DNA of 64,000 bases from Shewanella intestini. Its GTDB lineage: Bacteria; Pseudomonadota; Gammaproteobacteria; Enterobacterales; Shewanellaceae. A program made the position numbers and the translations under genes. The stretch lies in contig NZ_JAAIKR010000001.1 of the NCBI RefSeq assembly GCF_018221465.1, positions 372,001 to 436,000 of the forward strand. The letters run 5' to 3'. The notes below the pieces were generated by a model. That model searched no databases. It was not told the DNA's origin and was given only the letters and a program-made list of their open reading frames with translations. Numbering within the stretch: position 1 is the first letter of the stretch; each line of letters begins with the position of its first letter. Positions 54,944 through 63,952 of this stretch are shown here, one piece after another.

Positions 54944-55942
54944 ATGAAATATTTAGTGACTGGGGCAGCTGGTTTTATTGGTAGTGCAGTATGCTTGCGT
55001 TTATGTGAGCAAGGGTTTGATGTTGTTGGTATTGACAACCTTAATGATTATTACGATGTTTCGTTAAAACTAGATCGAGTTAAACTTATTGAATCCCATA
55101 GTAATTTTCGCTTTCTCAAACAAGATATTTTTCATCGCGATGAAATCGCTAAGTTGTTTGAGACAGAAAAATTTGATTATGTAATTCATTTAGGGGCCCA
55201 GGCCGGTGTCAGATATTCCATTGATAACCCGCATACCTACGCCGATACCAATCTTATTGGTCACATCAATATTCTAGAAGGATGCCGGAATAATCAGGTA
55301 AAACATTTGGTTTATGCATCGAGCAGTTCTGTTTATGGGCTAAATGAAAAACAACCTTTTCAAGAAAGCGATGCTGCTGATCATCCTATTTCGTTATATG
55401 CGGCATCTAAACGGGCCAATGAATTAATCTCACACACCTATTCACATTTATATGATTTGCCAACAACGGGTTTGAGGTTCTTCACTGTTTACGGTCCTTG
55501 GGGCAGACCTGATATGGCGCCATATAAGTTTGCAAAAGCAATAATCGCAGGTGAAACAATCGATATCTATAATTTTGGCGATATGTCTAGAGATTTTACG
55601 TTTATTGATGACATCGTTGACGGCATTATGGGAGTACGCACCGTTATACCGACGAGAACCCAAGATACGGCCAATTTACCCAATAGAAGCTCAGCGCCTT
55701 ATGCGATATATAATATTGGCAATGGTTCGCCAGTAAAATTGATGGACTTTATTGGTTGTTTAGAGAAAGAATTTGGTATTGAAGCGTCCAAAAATCTAAT
55801 GGCGCAGCAGCCAGGTGATGTTACCTCAACTTGGGCTTCAACAGAGGCTCTCTATCAAGTTACGGGCTACAAAGCTAAGACTTCGATAACTCAAGGAGTG
55901 AAGCAGTTTGTTGCTTGGTACCGCGAATATTATCAAGTGTAG
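54944..55942 (+). CDS. NAD-dependent UDP-glucuronate 4-epimerase-like protein
   Basis: The 332-residue extended-SDR protein has GAAGFIGSAV at the NAD site, SSSSVYG, catalytic Tyr-Lys in SLYAASKRANELIS, and LRFFTVYGPWGRPDMAPYKF, a combination typical of the CapI/UDP-GlcA 4-epimerase group that makes UDP-galacturonate. It is transcribed opposite to the glycan operon and shares no operon with it, but fits a surface or flagellin glycan locus. An AAAGG site lies about 8 bp before the ATG. Confidence 0.85.
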   Translation: MKYLVTGAAGFIGSAVCLRLCEQGFDVVGIDNLNDYYDVSLKLDRVKLIESHSNFRFLKQDIFHRDEIAKLFETEKFDYVIHLGAQAGVRYSIDNPHTYADTNLIGHINILEGCRNNQVKHLVYASSSSVYGLNEKQPFQESDAADHPISLYAASKRANELISHTYSHLYDLPTTGLRFFTVYGPWGRPDMAPYKFAKAIIAGETIDIYNFGDMSRDFTFIDDIVDGIMGVRTVIPTRTQDTANLPNRSSAPYAIYNIGNGSPVKLMDFIGCLEKEFGIEASKNLMAQQPGDVTSTWASTEALYQVTGYKAKTSITQGVKQFVAWYREYYQV

Positions 55943-56304
55943 ATAATAAATAGCAGATTAGCATTGAGGTCTGCGGAAATTTAAGCTGCCAGAAAACGGC
56001 TACGCTTAGAAGATAATCTGGTTTGCTCACAAGGAATAATCTACAACCTTAACAAGCATCGATGGATATTTTTTGTTATTAATCGTCAACAGGATAAGTT
56101 GAAGGTTAATCTCTCTAAAATTAACCTTTGTTATATAAAGTAGTTGCTTATGGCGATACATTATAAAAACTATGATGAAAGCATAAATGAGTTACTGTTG
56201 AATAAGTATATGACGGTTTTATCGTCTGTTTTCATTTTGAGCAGCTATGTCGGTAAGTAAAACAAATCTTTGGCGTTAAAAATCTAATAAAGGTACAAGT
56301 AAGC
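55943..56304. other. intergenic region before the Maf-like gene
   Basis: About 360 bp without a gene. It contains a 9-bp perfect inverted repeat (56102-56128). A TAAAG...GGCGATA pair near 56140 has the wrong spacing for sigma-28. Confidence 0.45.
56102..56128. repeat. inverted repeat (hairpin) downstream of the epimerase
   Basis: AAGGTTAAT, 9-base loop, ATTAACCTT. It is AT-rich with no T-tract, so terminator function is uncertain. Confidence 0.45.
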
Positions 56305-58779
56305 ATGTTGATCGAACATTCGGAAATAACTAATGAATTTGCGATAACTCAGTATAACGAGGTGTATCTTACCAGTATTAATAGGAAAACCTTTGAACGA
56401 ATGGATTCTAGATCTCTCTATGAAAGTGAACTAGGTGGTGAATTCGTCGCAGAGAATACGTTGAATGTCATCATTGGAATGGATTCCGGTCTACTTGTTA
56501 ACTACTTATTATCATTATCTCTAGCATCAGGTAGCCGCTTCGTTGTGGTTGAGTTAGAGGGCGTACTATCGCTTTTAAACATAGATTTACCTAAAGAAGT
56601 CAAAGATATTATCTCGATTGTTAATATTGACGAATTTGAGTCATGTGTTGCAGATGGTCTTTATGATGTGTTTTTCGCCAGAAATAGCTTTAAAACTCAC
56701 TTTTCAATGGCGGTACGAGGTAATTATTTACGCAGTTATTCTTTATTGAGCACTAGGGTGCAAAAGTGTCTTGAACATCAATATTTTGAACAAAGATTAA
56801 GTTTTAACCAAAAATCATTCATTGCATTACAATTCAAAAACTTAGCTGATAACTTATTACCTGCTTCAATTTTAAAAGGAAAATTCAACAAAGAAACTGC
56901 CATTATTATCGGCGGCGGCCCCTCACTTGATTTGCATATTCAATGGCTCAAAAATCATCAAACAAAATTGATAATTATTGTAGCCTCACGTGTCGCTGGT
57001 AAATTAACCAAATATGGGATAATCCCAGATATTGTCGTTTCAGTTGACCCTCAACCAATCAGCTATGAAGTCAATGACGAACTCATGTTATTAGAACATA
57101 AATCATTATTGATACATTCGTTTCATATTGAACATCGAATATTGAGCCAATGGAGGGGCGGAGCATTATATACCGGGGATCGTTTTCCTTGGTTATCAGG
57201 GCATAATAAAAGCAATATTGAATCAATTGGCCCTACAGTTACTAATAGTGCTATAGAAGTTGCCTCAAGTATGGGATTTGAACAAATATTGCTGCTGGGG
57301 GTTGATTTCTGCCATTCCCAAAGTGGTGAAACCCATACAAAAGATACCTACGGAACTCAGCTTGGGCCACAACTTGGTACTATGTACGAATGGGTAGAAA
57401 CTTATTCAGGGAAAATGGCAGAAACTCCCATTCAGTTAATGCATGCAATTACTTCTCTTAAGGAGAGTATTGGTGCCTACCCCAATTGCACCTATATTAA
57501 TATCGCAATTGAAGCTGCAAAGGTGGAAGGTGTCGAGTATCGAGATATTAAAAATATCAAACTTAATGCTATCGATGATAAGTTGCGTCAACTTTTGGAT
57601 TCATCCAACTATAAGCTTGATTTTAAGGAAAAAAAGAGCATTTTAGTACAGTGCTTATCTGATGTTATTGCAACTGAAAATAAATTGGAAGGTTTGAACA
57701 CTCAGTTAAATAAAGCTTTAGTTTTGATAAAGAAATCAACTGAAGCAAGTGATGCTAAACTAGCGAGTTTGTTTGGTAAACTGGATGCTATTGATGAAAT
57801 AATAAGCACAAAATATAACATGTTATCAACATTGTCGAAATTGTATGGATACGAACAATTTAGCGGTTTCTTTTCATCAAAAGATATAGAAACTCGTTCT
57901 AAAGATGATGTGCTGCATAGCATTGAAAAGTATTACTGCGCATTTAGTAAAACAGTAGAAAAATTAAAAGCGCTTATTTCCATATCTAAAAACAACATAC
58001 AACTGCGTCTTGATGAAGGAGATGAGACCGAAGATCTTCATTACATAATTGAACGCTGGCGTGAAAATGAAGAACTTGGAAGAAGCATTCTTTGGCAACA
58101 AGAATTTCCAGAGCGTTATAACATGCTTCCGGAATCATTAAAATTAGCTTTAGCAGAATGTGAACGGGAATTCTTAGCTTTTTTTAAGACGACTTCCCAA
58201 GCAAGTAAGCCGCAAACTGAACCTATTCTGGTAAATGCATTTCATAAATTACATTTGCTTAATTATAGTCGCCATGAACTTGGTTTAACTAAAATGGTTG
58301 ATTACACCGAGTCTTTTGTCGACACCAATATCGATGTTCTGCGGTTACATTATCTGGCTAAGAGTTACTTACTATTGCTACAAGGGGAAGTTAATCATTC
58401 ACTTGATGCAATATTATCGATCCCTAAAGAGCAGCGTTTAGAGGTGGAACTTAAACAGTTAGTTAAATTACAAATTCAATTAAAACAATTTGATGAAGCA
58501 AGTGTAAATTTGAAAAAGCTTTGTGAGTTTAGTGATGAATATATGCCTAAATACGCGAAAATAATGTCTTTAATGAAGCAGTATCAACCAGCTTTATCTG
58601 CTTATCTAGATTATTTGGACTTACATCCTAAAGATATTCCAGTGCTGTTAGAAATTAGCCAGTTTTTGATGCAACTTGGCGAGGGTGGTTATGCTTTGCA
58701 GTATGTCGAACAAGTCTTGATGTTAGATCAAGCAAATGCAACAGCATTAGGATACAAAAATATCATACAGTCAGCTTAA
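56305..58779 (+). CDS. motility-associated factor (Maf)-like DUF115 glycosyltransferase
   Basis: The 824-residue protein has a central DUF115/MptE-like domain (about residues 190-420): AIIIGGGPSLDLHIQWLKNH, IIPDIVVSVDPQPISYEV, ILLLGVDFCHSQSGETH. Maf proteins of this type transfer nonulosonate sugars onto flagellin in Campylobacter, Aeromonas and Shewanella. Beyond residue 430 it has long helical/coiled-coil segments, and the last 150 residues show TPR-like helix pairs (LLQGEVNHSLDAILSIPKEQ, QLKQFDEASVNLKKL). Its neighbours, a sugar operon and flagellar genes, support flagellin as acceptor. The flagellin gene is outside the window. Confidence 0.85.
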   Translation: MLIEHSEITNEFAITQYNEVYLTSINRKTFERMDSRSLYESELGGEFVAENTLNVIIGMDSGLLVNYLLSLSLASGSRFVVVELEGVLSLLNIDLPKEVKDIISIVNIDEFESCVADGLYDVFFARNSFKTHFSMAVRGNYLRSYSLLSTRVQKCLEHQYFEQRLSFNQKSFIALQFKNLADNLLPASILKGKFNKETAIIIGGGPSLDLHIQWLKNHQTKLIIIVASRVAGKLTKYGIIPDIVVSVDPQPISYEVNDELMLLEHKSLLIHSFHIEHRILSQWRGGALYTGDRFPWLSGHNKSNIESIGPTVTNSAIEVASSMGFEQILLLGVDFCHSQSGETHTKDTYGTQLGPQLGTMYEWVETYSGKMAETPIQLMHAITSLKESIGAYPNCTYINIAIEAAKVEGVEYRDIKNIKLNAIDDKLRQLLDSSNYKLDFKEKKSILVQCLSDVIATENKLEGLNTQLNKALVLIKKSTEASDAKLASLFGKLDAIDEIISTKYNMLSTLSKLYGYEQFSGFFSSKDIETRSKDDVLHSIEKYYCAFSKTVEKLKALISISKNNIQLRLDEGDETEDLHYIIERWRENEELGRSILWQQEFPERYNMLPESLKLALAECEREFLAFFKTTSQASKPQTEPILVNAFHKLHLLNYSRHELGLTKMVDYTESFVDTNIDVLRLHYLAKSYLLLLQGEVNHSLDAILSIPKEQRLEVELKQLVKLQIQLKQFDEASVNLKKLCEFSDEYMPKYAKIMSLMKQYQPALSAYLDYLDLHPKDIPVLLEISQFLMQLGEGGYALQYVEQVLMLDQANATALGYKNIIQSA

Positions 58780-58879
58780 AATAGATGATAGTGGTATGAA
58801 TAATTTCGTATTAGATCATTAAAACGTTACAATCAGCGTCAATGTTAAGATTGTGACAAAACATGAGATAGGAGTTGTT

Positions 58880-59359
58880 TTGAACCATAGTTATATTTTG
58901 CTTGACCAATATAAACGCAAGTGGATTTTTAATCATAAAGATTTGCCTGTTACTGACCAAGATAAGCAAGCCATTAAACCTTTATCAGACAAAAGCGCGA
59001 TGGAAGTTTGGAATAAATGGATAAGCAATAAAAGCAGTAGAGCAGAGTTATTTACTAAAGGTGATTGGGCAGCTAAAGAGTCAGCTTGGACGGTTACTGA
59101 ACATTGGCAAGCCGCTTGGGACGCTAATGAAAATGCGATGCCAGATGTTGTTGGGGAGCATATTGATTGGGAAGAAGATACCTGTGTTTATTTTTGTTAT
59201 GAAAAGTATCAAGTCATTGAAACAACATGGGGGGTTTTTGTACGAAATTGGAAGAGTTTTTTATTTTTTGACGATGGACCAATTCTTATGGCACCGGGTA
59301 AAAAGCAAACTATTATGTTTGAGCAAACGGGGCAGTTTAAACTCGGTACCCGTGGCTAA
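58880..59359 (+). CDS. DUF2947 family protein
   Basis: A 159-residue soluble protein with MNHSYILLDQYKRKWIF at its start and tryptophan-rich middle (TVTEHWQAAWDAN, VIETTWGVFVRNWKSFLFFDDG). This matches DUF2947, a gamma-proteobacterial family of unknown function. The start is a TTG at 58880, chosen because AGGAG ends 5 bp before it; an in-frame GTG at 58853 has no ribosome site. It follows the Maf-like gene and precedes a periplasmic protein, without an obvious functional link. Confidence 0.75.
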   Translation: MNHSYILLDQYKRKWIFNHKDLPVTDQDKQAIKPLSDKSAMEVWNKWISNKSSRAELFTKGDWAAKESAWTVTEHWQAAWDANENAMPDVVGEHIDWEEDTCVYFCYEKYQVIETTWGVFVRNWKSFLFFDDGPILMAPGKKQTIMFEQTGQFKLGTRG

Positions 59360-59412
59360 CGCTCATTGATGATAAAGTTCATAAAATAATAATTAATATA
59401 AATGTGAGAATG

Positions 59413-59970
59413 ATGAAAAAATTAATTCCTCTTGGAGCCGTTGTGTTGTCTGTTATCTCTCCTGTTCAAGCTAAAGAGGTAGCCGGTGTCGATGTCGCTG
59501 AAACCTTGGTCATATCTGGCACATCGTTACACCTAAATGGTGCCGGTGTTCGTAGTAAATTTTTTATGGATTTGTATGTAGGTTCGCTTTATTTGCAAAA
59601 TAAGCAAACTCAATTGACTCAGGTTTTACAACAACCACAAGCCGTAGTGCGATTAAATATTACCTCTGGCATGATCACATCAGAAAAAATGACTGATGCT
59701 ATCACTGAAGGATTTGAACTCGCGACAGACGATAATGCGGTTTCAATTGAACAGCAAGTTAATGCGTTTATGGCCTTTTTTGTACAAGAGATTAAGAAGG
59801 GTGATCAGTTCACTTTTGTGACGTCAACCACGATGGGTGTCATGACATTTAAAAATGGGCAAGAATTGGGAGTGATTAAAGGGGAGAGCTTTAGGCAAGC
59901 ATTATTAAAAATTTGGTTAGGTGATGAGCCTGCGCAAAAAAGTTTGCGCAAAGCGATGCTGGATCAATAA
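59413..59970 (+). CDS. periplasmic chalcone-isomerase-fold protein
   Basis: The 185-residue product has a signal peptide (LIPLGAVVLSVISPVQA-KEV) and a chalcone-isomerase-like domain: GTSLHLNGAGVRSKFFMDLYVGSLYL at residues 38-60, then MVTSE-like ITSGMITSEKMTDAI and GESFRQALLKIWLGDEP near the end. Bacterial members are periplasmic proteins of unknown role, probably lipid or small-ligand binding rather than flavonoid isomerases. Starts at 59404 (GTG) and 59410 (ATG) are also possible. It ends at a large inverted repeat shared with convergent flgN. Confidence 0.78.
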   Translation: MKKLIPLGAVVLSVISPVQAKEVAGVDVAETLVISGTSLHLNGAGVRSKFFMDLYVGSLYLQNKQTQLTQVLQQPQAVVRLNITSGMITSEKMTDAITEGFELATDDNAVSIEQQVNAFMAFFVQEIKKGDQFTFVTSTTMGVMTFKNGQELGVIKGESFRQALLKIWLGDEPAQKSLRKAMLDQ

Positions 59971-59996
59971 CAACTTTTTTGATGACTCACTGAGTG

Positions 59997-60038
59997 ACTC
60001 GTCTACGAGGTGAGCAAAAGCTGATTTCGTAGACGAGT
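59997..60038. repeat. 11-bp inverted repeat between convergent genes
   Basis: ACTCGTCTACG and CGTAGACGAGT, perfect arms 20 bases apart, directly between the chalcone-isomerase-fold gene and flgN. It may stop converging transcription, though no T-run follows. Confidence 0.65.
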
Positions 60039-60045
60039 TAATCGC

Positions 60046-60471
60046 TTAGGCTTTAAAGCTATTGCCTAAGGTGGCAATACTCGAGGTTTTGCCTTTATCA
60101 GTATACGTTAAACTAGAGGCACTTCTGCTGGCATGTAATGCTTGTGTGAATCGGTTAAGGCTAGCCATGCTCAATTCTATTAATTTGGCATTTTGGCTGT
60201 TTAATTGTTTACACTCATTAAGTAAATTTTTGGCCTGTATTACCTTTTCAACTAATGTTGGTTCTGAACTTAGCAACGCTTTGTTGGGGTGAGAGGCTAA
60301 CGTTTTATCATTTGTTTCAACCTGACTCAGATAATTTTGCTTTTGTTCAGCAAGCTTGATTAGTTCATCAGCATCTTGACTCACTAATGCATCTTTTTCT
60401 GCAGATATAATTTTTTTCAGCGCCGCTAAATTAGCGTGCTGTTGGGATAATATTTGGGCAATGTCATTCAT
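60046..60471 (-). CDS. flgN: flagellar chaperone FlgN
   Basis: The 141-residue helical protein fits FlgN, the export chaperone for hook-associated proteins FlgK and FlgL: QQHANLAALKKIISAEKDALVSQDADELIKLAEQKQNYL at the N terminus forms the helical hairpin, and the C-terminal ASRSASSLTYTDKGKTSS is the polar tail common to gamma-proteobacterial FlgN. It follows flgM by 90 bp on the same strand. Confidence 0.85.
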   Translation of the reverse strand: MNDIAQILSQQHANLAALKKIISAEKDALVSQDADELIKLAEQKQNYLSQVETNDKTLASHPNKALLSSEPTLVEKVIQAKNLLNECKQLNSQNAKLIELSMASLNRFTQALHASRSASSLTYTDKGKTSSIATLGNSFKA

Positions 60472-60561
60472 AAGTTACTCGCAACTATTCACATAAAACC
60501 GTTAACCTGTTAGCAGATAACGTTTTGCATGCTATACATTTAGAAGAGTAACGACAACACA

Positions 60562-60894
60562 TTACTCTTTATTAACAGATAAACCATTCAATTCAGATTC
60601 AAAGTTAGCGATATTTGCTGCTAATTTTTCAGGATCGACTTTATATTTACCATCAGAAATCGCTTGCTTGATTTCATCTATCTTCGCTTGGTTGACATCA
60701 GGCAGAGAGGCCATTTTACTCTGTGCACTCTGTAAGCCATGCGCTTGAGACGTAATACTTACCGAATCCGTTTTTACTGGTGTACTTGTTCCTTGTGCTT
60801 TGGCATTTCCAGCCTCATGGTTTTCTTTAGCTTGACGGGCTGTATGCACCGGCGTACTGGTCGCCGTTTTTAGTTTGTTAATGTTAATTGCCAT
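60562..60894 (-). CDS. flgM: anti-sigma-28 factor FlgM
   Basis: The 110-residue protein has the FlgM layout: disordered polar N-terminal half, then VSITSQAHGLQSAQSKMASL and VNQAKIDEIKQAISDGKYKV, the helices that bind FliA, and PEKLAANIANFESEL at the C terminus. It holds sigma-28 inactive until the hook is complete. The start at 60894 has a GGAG site 7 bp upstream. A near-perfect sigma-28 promoter lies 40 bp before it, a feedback loop typical of flgM. Confidence 0.93.
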   Translation of the reverse strand: MAININKLKTATSTPVHTARQAKENHEAGNAKAQGTSTPVKTDSVSITSQAHGLQSAQSKMASLPDVNQAKIDEIKQAISDGKYKVDPEKLAANIANFESELNGLSVNKE

Positions 60895-60933
60895 AATAGG
60901 CTCCAACGTAAGTAATGAGGTTTCCCAAATAAG

Positions 60934-60960
60934 CTATCGGCTAAGAGTAAAATAACTTTA
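60934..60960 (-). promoter_or_regulatory. sigma-28 promoter of flgMN
   Basis: Minus strand TAAAGTTA, 11-bp spacer, GCCGATAG: 7/8 at both boxes with the ideal spacing. Confidence 0.85.
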
Positions 60961-60968
60961 GGAATATT

Positions 60969-61676
60969 TTACATTCTAACTTCAACTTCGCCAATACCAA
61001 TTACCTGAGCATCTAATAGTTTGTTGGAGTTGGTATTTTTTACCTTTATCATGTCACCAACATTACCATCCTTCATCGCTTCCCCCGTGGTTTTTATTTC
61101 AAAGCTAGCCGTCTTGGCCCAAATAGAAACAGGGTCTCCTTTACAAACAAAGCACAAATTACGTTTTAATAAAGGTGAGCCTTTTGATACTTTTCTTTTT
61201 ACTCGTGTACCAAGCAGTTGTCGCTTGTTGGCAAAAAAATCCCCTCGTAGGCTGTATTGGTCAACATAAGCAACCGCTAAGTCGTTTGCAGATAAAACCT
61301 TGTTGTGAGCTAAGACATCTTTTGCCACGACAACCGGATATTCAATTGACACTCTAACCGATAAGTAAATTTGCCAAGGGTAAGCAAGGTCTGGACTGTC
61401 ACAGGAGACTTTGACTGTATTGGTACGAGATATTTCACGCTCTGAAGCTAAACTCACATCAATGGGCTCATAGCATCTAGGAGGAGATTGTCTTCCTTCA
61501 AGGTTTTGCGGAGTGATAATGATTTTTGCAGTAGCGTCAGCAGTAATTTTTTTTGCAACCACCTCTTTAGCAAGTTCACTTATGGTCGATAAGTTAGGTA
61601 TTACGATATGCTCGTCTGCAAATGTAGGCGAGATTGTTAATAATAAGATAATAAATGATAAAAGTTTCACTATCAT
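60969..61676 (-). CDS. flgA: flagellar P-ring chaperone FlgA
   Basis: The 235-residue protein has a signal peptide (LLSFIILLLTISPTFA-DEH), an N-terminal domain with the CYEPIDVSL pattern, and the C-terminal SAF-like half (VLSANDLAVAYVDQYSLRGD, KVSKGSPLLKRNLCFVCKGD) that is characteristic of FlgA. The protein helps P-ring FlgI assemble in the periplasm. Its two cysteine pairs could be oxidised there. It is on the same strand as flgMN, in the order flgA-flgM-flgN. Confidence 0.93.
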   Translation of the reverse strand: MIVKLLSFIILLLTISPTFADEHIVIPNLSTISELAKEVVAKKITADATAKIIITPQNLEGRQSPPRCYEPIDVSLASEREISRTNTVKVSCDSPDLAYPWQIYLSVRVSIEYPVVVAKDVLAHNKVLSANDLAVAYVDQYSLRGDFFANKRQLLGTRVKRKVSKGSPLLKRNLCFVCKGDPVSIWAKTASFEIKTTGEAMKDGNVGDMIKVKNTNSNKLLDAQVIGIGEVEVRM

Positions 61677-62035
61677 AATGAAGATACTAGCGATTTTTGC
61701 AAGATTACACCTATACTTTCCTAATGTTATCTAATGACGTTGGCTGAAAAAATAGCAAATGTCGATAAATTTGATTTATTAATGTGTTTTTATTCAGTTG
61801 AGTGTTGATATATCCATACATTACGATATGTATTATGGAATAATATCTCAATTGAAGGTCAAGTATTTGACTTGATGTTAAGTATGCAACTAGTGTGCCC
61901 AAACACTTCATTATCTTGACTTTATATATCAAATTGGTTGCCCATGAATGAGTGCCAATTTAGCTAAGAAGTCTTAGCCATAGATGACAGTAATCGTTAT
62001 CTAGAAATACATTTAACTACTAACAAGGCAGCGAT
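61677..62035. other. divergent region between flgA and cheV
   Basis: About 360 bp with no gene. It should hold both promoters. Sigma-54-like GG/GC pairs occur but with spacing of 9 instead of 10 bases, so none is called. Confidence 0.4.
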
Positions 62036-62956
62036 ATGTCTAGTATTCTTGAGTCAGTAAATAAACGTACGCAACTCGTCGGTCAAAATAGATTAGAACT
62101 GCTATTGTTTCAATTAAATGGTCGTCAGCGGTTTGGTATTAACGTTTTTAAAGTCAAAGAAGTGTTGCAGTGTCCTCCTTTGACGAGTTTGCCAAGATTA
62201 AGTCCTTTTATTAAAGGTATCGCCCATATTCGTGGGGCAACGATTTCAGTGATAGACTTAAGCGCTGCAACAGGGGGGCGTCCAATTGAGTCGATTGAAA
62301 ACTGTTTTATTATCATTTCAGAATATAACCGTAGTGTTCAAGGTTTCTTAGTGAGCTCCGTTGAGCGAATTATTAATATGAATTGGGAATCGATAATGCC
62401 ACCGCCACAAGGTGCCGGTCGTTATTCATATTTAACTGCTGTGACTGAAATTGAAGGTGAATTGGTTGAAATTTTGGATGTTGAAAAAATTCTAGATGAA
62501 ATTTCACCTGTTAAAACTTCAATAAGTGAAGAAGTCAATGAGACGTTGACACTTGATAGAGAGCAAAACTACCACATTATGGTGATTGATGATTCAGCAG
62601 TCGCACGCAAACAAATTATTCGTTCTTTAGAATCACTCAACTTACAAATTGATACGGCAAAAGACGGTAAAGAAGCGCTGCAAAAACTGAAAACTATTGC
62701 AGAAGAAATGACTGATGTTTCAACGGAAATACCACTGATTATCTCAGATATTGAAATGCCTGAAATGGATGGTTATACCCTAACAGCTGAAATAAGAGAT
62801 GATCCTAAGTTAAAAAATATTAAAGTTGTTCTACATACCTCTCTTAGTGGGGTCTTTAACCAAGCAATGGTTGAAAAAGTCGGTGCGAATGACTTTATCG
62901 CCAAATTTAATCCGGATGAACTAGCTGAAGCCGTGAATAAGCATTTAAGCCTATAA
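62036..62956 (+). CDS. cheV: chemotaxis protein CheV
   Basis: The 306-residue protein joins an N-terminal CheW-like domain (ELLLFQLNGRQRFGINVFKV, FIKGIAHIRGATISVIDL) to a C-terminal receiver domain (MVIDDSAVARKQIIR, phosphoacceptor Asp in LIISDIEMPEMDG, Thr/Lys further on). It couples chemoreceptors to CheA and acts as a phosphate sink. It stands 58 bp before cheR, the usual cheV-cheR-flgBCD order in gamma-proteobacteria. Confidence 0.94.
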   Translation: MSSILESVNKRTQLVGQNRLELLLFQLNGRQRFGINVFKVKEVLQCPPLTSLPRLSPFIKGIAHIRGATISVIDLSAATGGRPIESIENCFIIISEYNRSVQGFLVSSVERIINMNWESIMPPPQGAGRYSYLTAVTEIEGELVEILDVEKILDEISPVKTSISEEVNETLTLDREQNYHIMVIDDSAVARKQIIRSLESLNLQIDTAKDGKEALQKLKTIAEEMTDVSTEIPLIISDIEMPEMDGYTLTAEIRDDPKLKNIKVVLHTSLSGVFNQAMVEKVGANDFIAKFNPDELAEAVNKHLSL

Positions 62957-63014
62957 TTTATTTAGGCTAATTTTAACAGCTGAGCATGGAAAGCTCTTTT
63001 TTTAGGAAGTTAAT

Positions 63015-63848
63015 GTGACCAATAAATCACTTGCTGAGTCTGAGTACAATCAATTTAGACAGTTTCTTGAACAACACAGCGGTATTGTTTTGGGTGAAAA
63101 TAAACTTTATTTAGTCCGAAGCCGCCTTGCACCTTTAATGGGGAAATATAACCTTCCTTCATTATCTGAAGTGGTTAAACGTTCGATGAAACCAACAGAA
63201 AGACAATTGCGTGCAGAAGTTATTGATGCGATGACAACGAATGAAACGTTATGGTTTCGTGACCGTTATCCATTCGATTTACTTCATAACACGTTACTTC
63301 CCAATTATGGAAAATTAGGTCGCCCATTAAAGATATGGTCTGCAGCTTGTTCTTCTGGGCAAGAGCCTTATTCGTTAGCAATGACCGTGCTTGAATATCA
63401 GCAACGCAAGCCAGGCACTTTACCTGGTGGAGCGTCAATTCAAGCGACTGACCTTTCTCCATCGATGCTTGAACGCTGCAAAGAGGCTGAATATGACAGT
63501 TTAGCGTTGGCTCGAGGGTTATCTGAAGAACGTAAGCGTCAGTTTTTTGATGCTTTGCCTACAGGTAATATGAAAGTAAAAGATAACGTTAAGCGTTTAG
63601 TCAACTTTAGAGCGCATAATTTACTTGAGAGCTATAGCTTATTGGGTAAATACGACATTATATTTTGTCGAAATGTATTGATTTACTTTGCCCCTGAAGC
63701 AAAAGCCAAAATATTGCGGCAATTTGCTGCCGCTTTAAACCCCAAAGGCATTTTATTTTTGGGAGCGTCAGAATCTATTGCAGGTTTGACAGACGAATTT
63801 GATATGGTTCGTTGTAATCCTGGTATTTACTATCAAAAGAAAGTGTAA
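63015..63848 (+). CDS. cheR: chemotaxis methyltransferase CheR
   Basis: The 277-residue protein shows the N-terminal helical CheR domain (FRQFLEQHSGIVLGENKLYL) and the SAM-binding half with WSAACSSGQEPYSLAMTV, IQATDLSPSMLERC and IIFCRNVLIYF. It methylates glutamates on chemoreceptors such as the one at 30989-32992. The start is GTG at 63015, with AGGA 7 bp upstream. A terminator follows it near the window end; the rod/hook operon flgBCD would be expected next. Confidence 0.93.
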   Translation: MTNKSLAESEYNQFRQFLEQHSGIVLGENKLYLVRSRLAPLMGKYNLPSLSEVVKRSMKPTERQLRAEVIDAMTTNETLWFRDRYPFDLLHNTLLPNYGKLGRPLKIWSAACSSGQEPYSLAMTVLEYQQRKPGTLPGGASIQATDLSPSMLERCKEAEYDSLALARGLSEERKRQFFDALPTGNMKVKDNVKRLVNFRAHNLLESYSLLGKYDIIFCRNVLIYFAPEAKAKILRQFAAALNPKGILFLGASESIAGLTDEFDMVRCNPGIYYQKKV

Positions 63849-63918
63849 CTAATTTAATCATTTTTAACTGTGTAAGTTTTTAATATTATTGGTTTTAATT
63901 AATATCTGCTTTTTAAAG

Positions 63919-63952
63919 AGACGCTAACCCCACAAGGGTTTAGCGTTTTTTC
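63919..63952 (+). terminator. intrinsic terminator after cheR
   Basis: ACGCTAACCC, loop CACAA, GGGTTTAGCGTTTTTT. It closes the cheV-cheR unit. Confidence 0.83.

Noticed and set aside
56138-56165. TAAAGTAG and GGCGATAC before the Maf-like gene
   Set aside because: Spacing is about 8 bp instead of 11, and the -10 box has lost key bases.
61690-61715. sigma-54-like GG/TTGC element before flgA
   Set aside because: Nine bases lie between GG and GC; sigma-54 promoters need ten.
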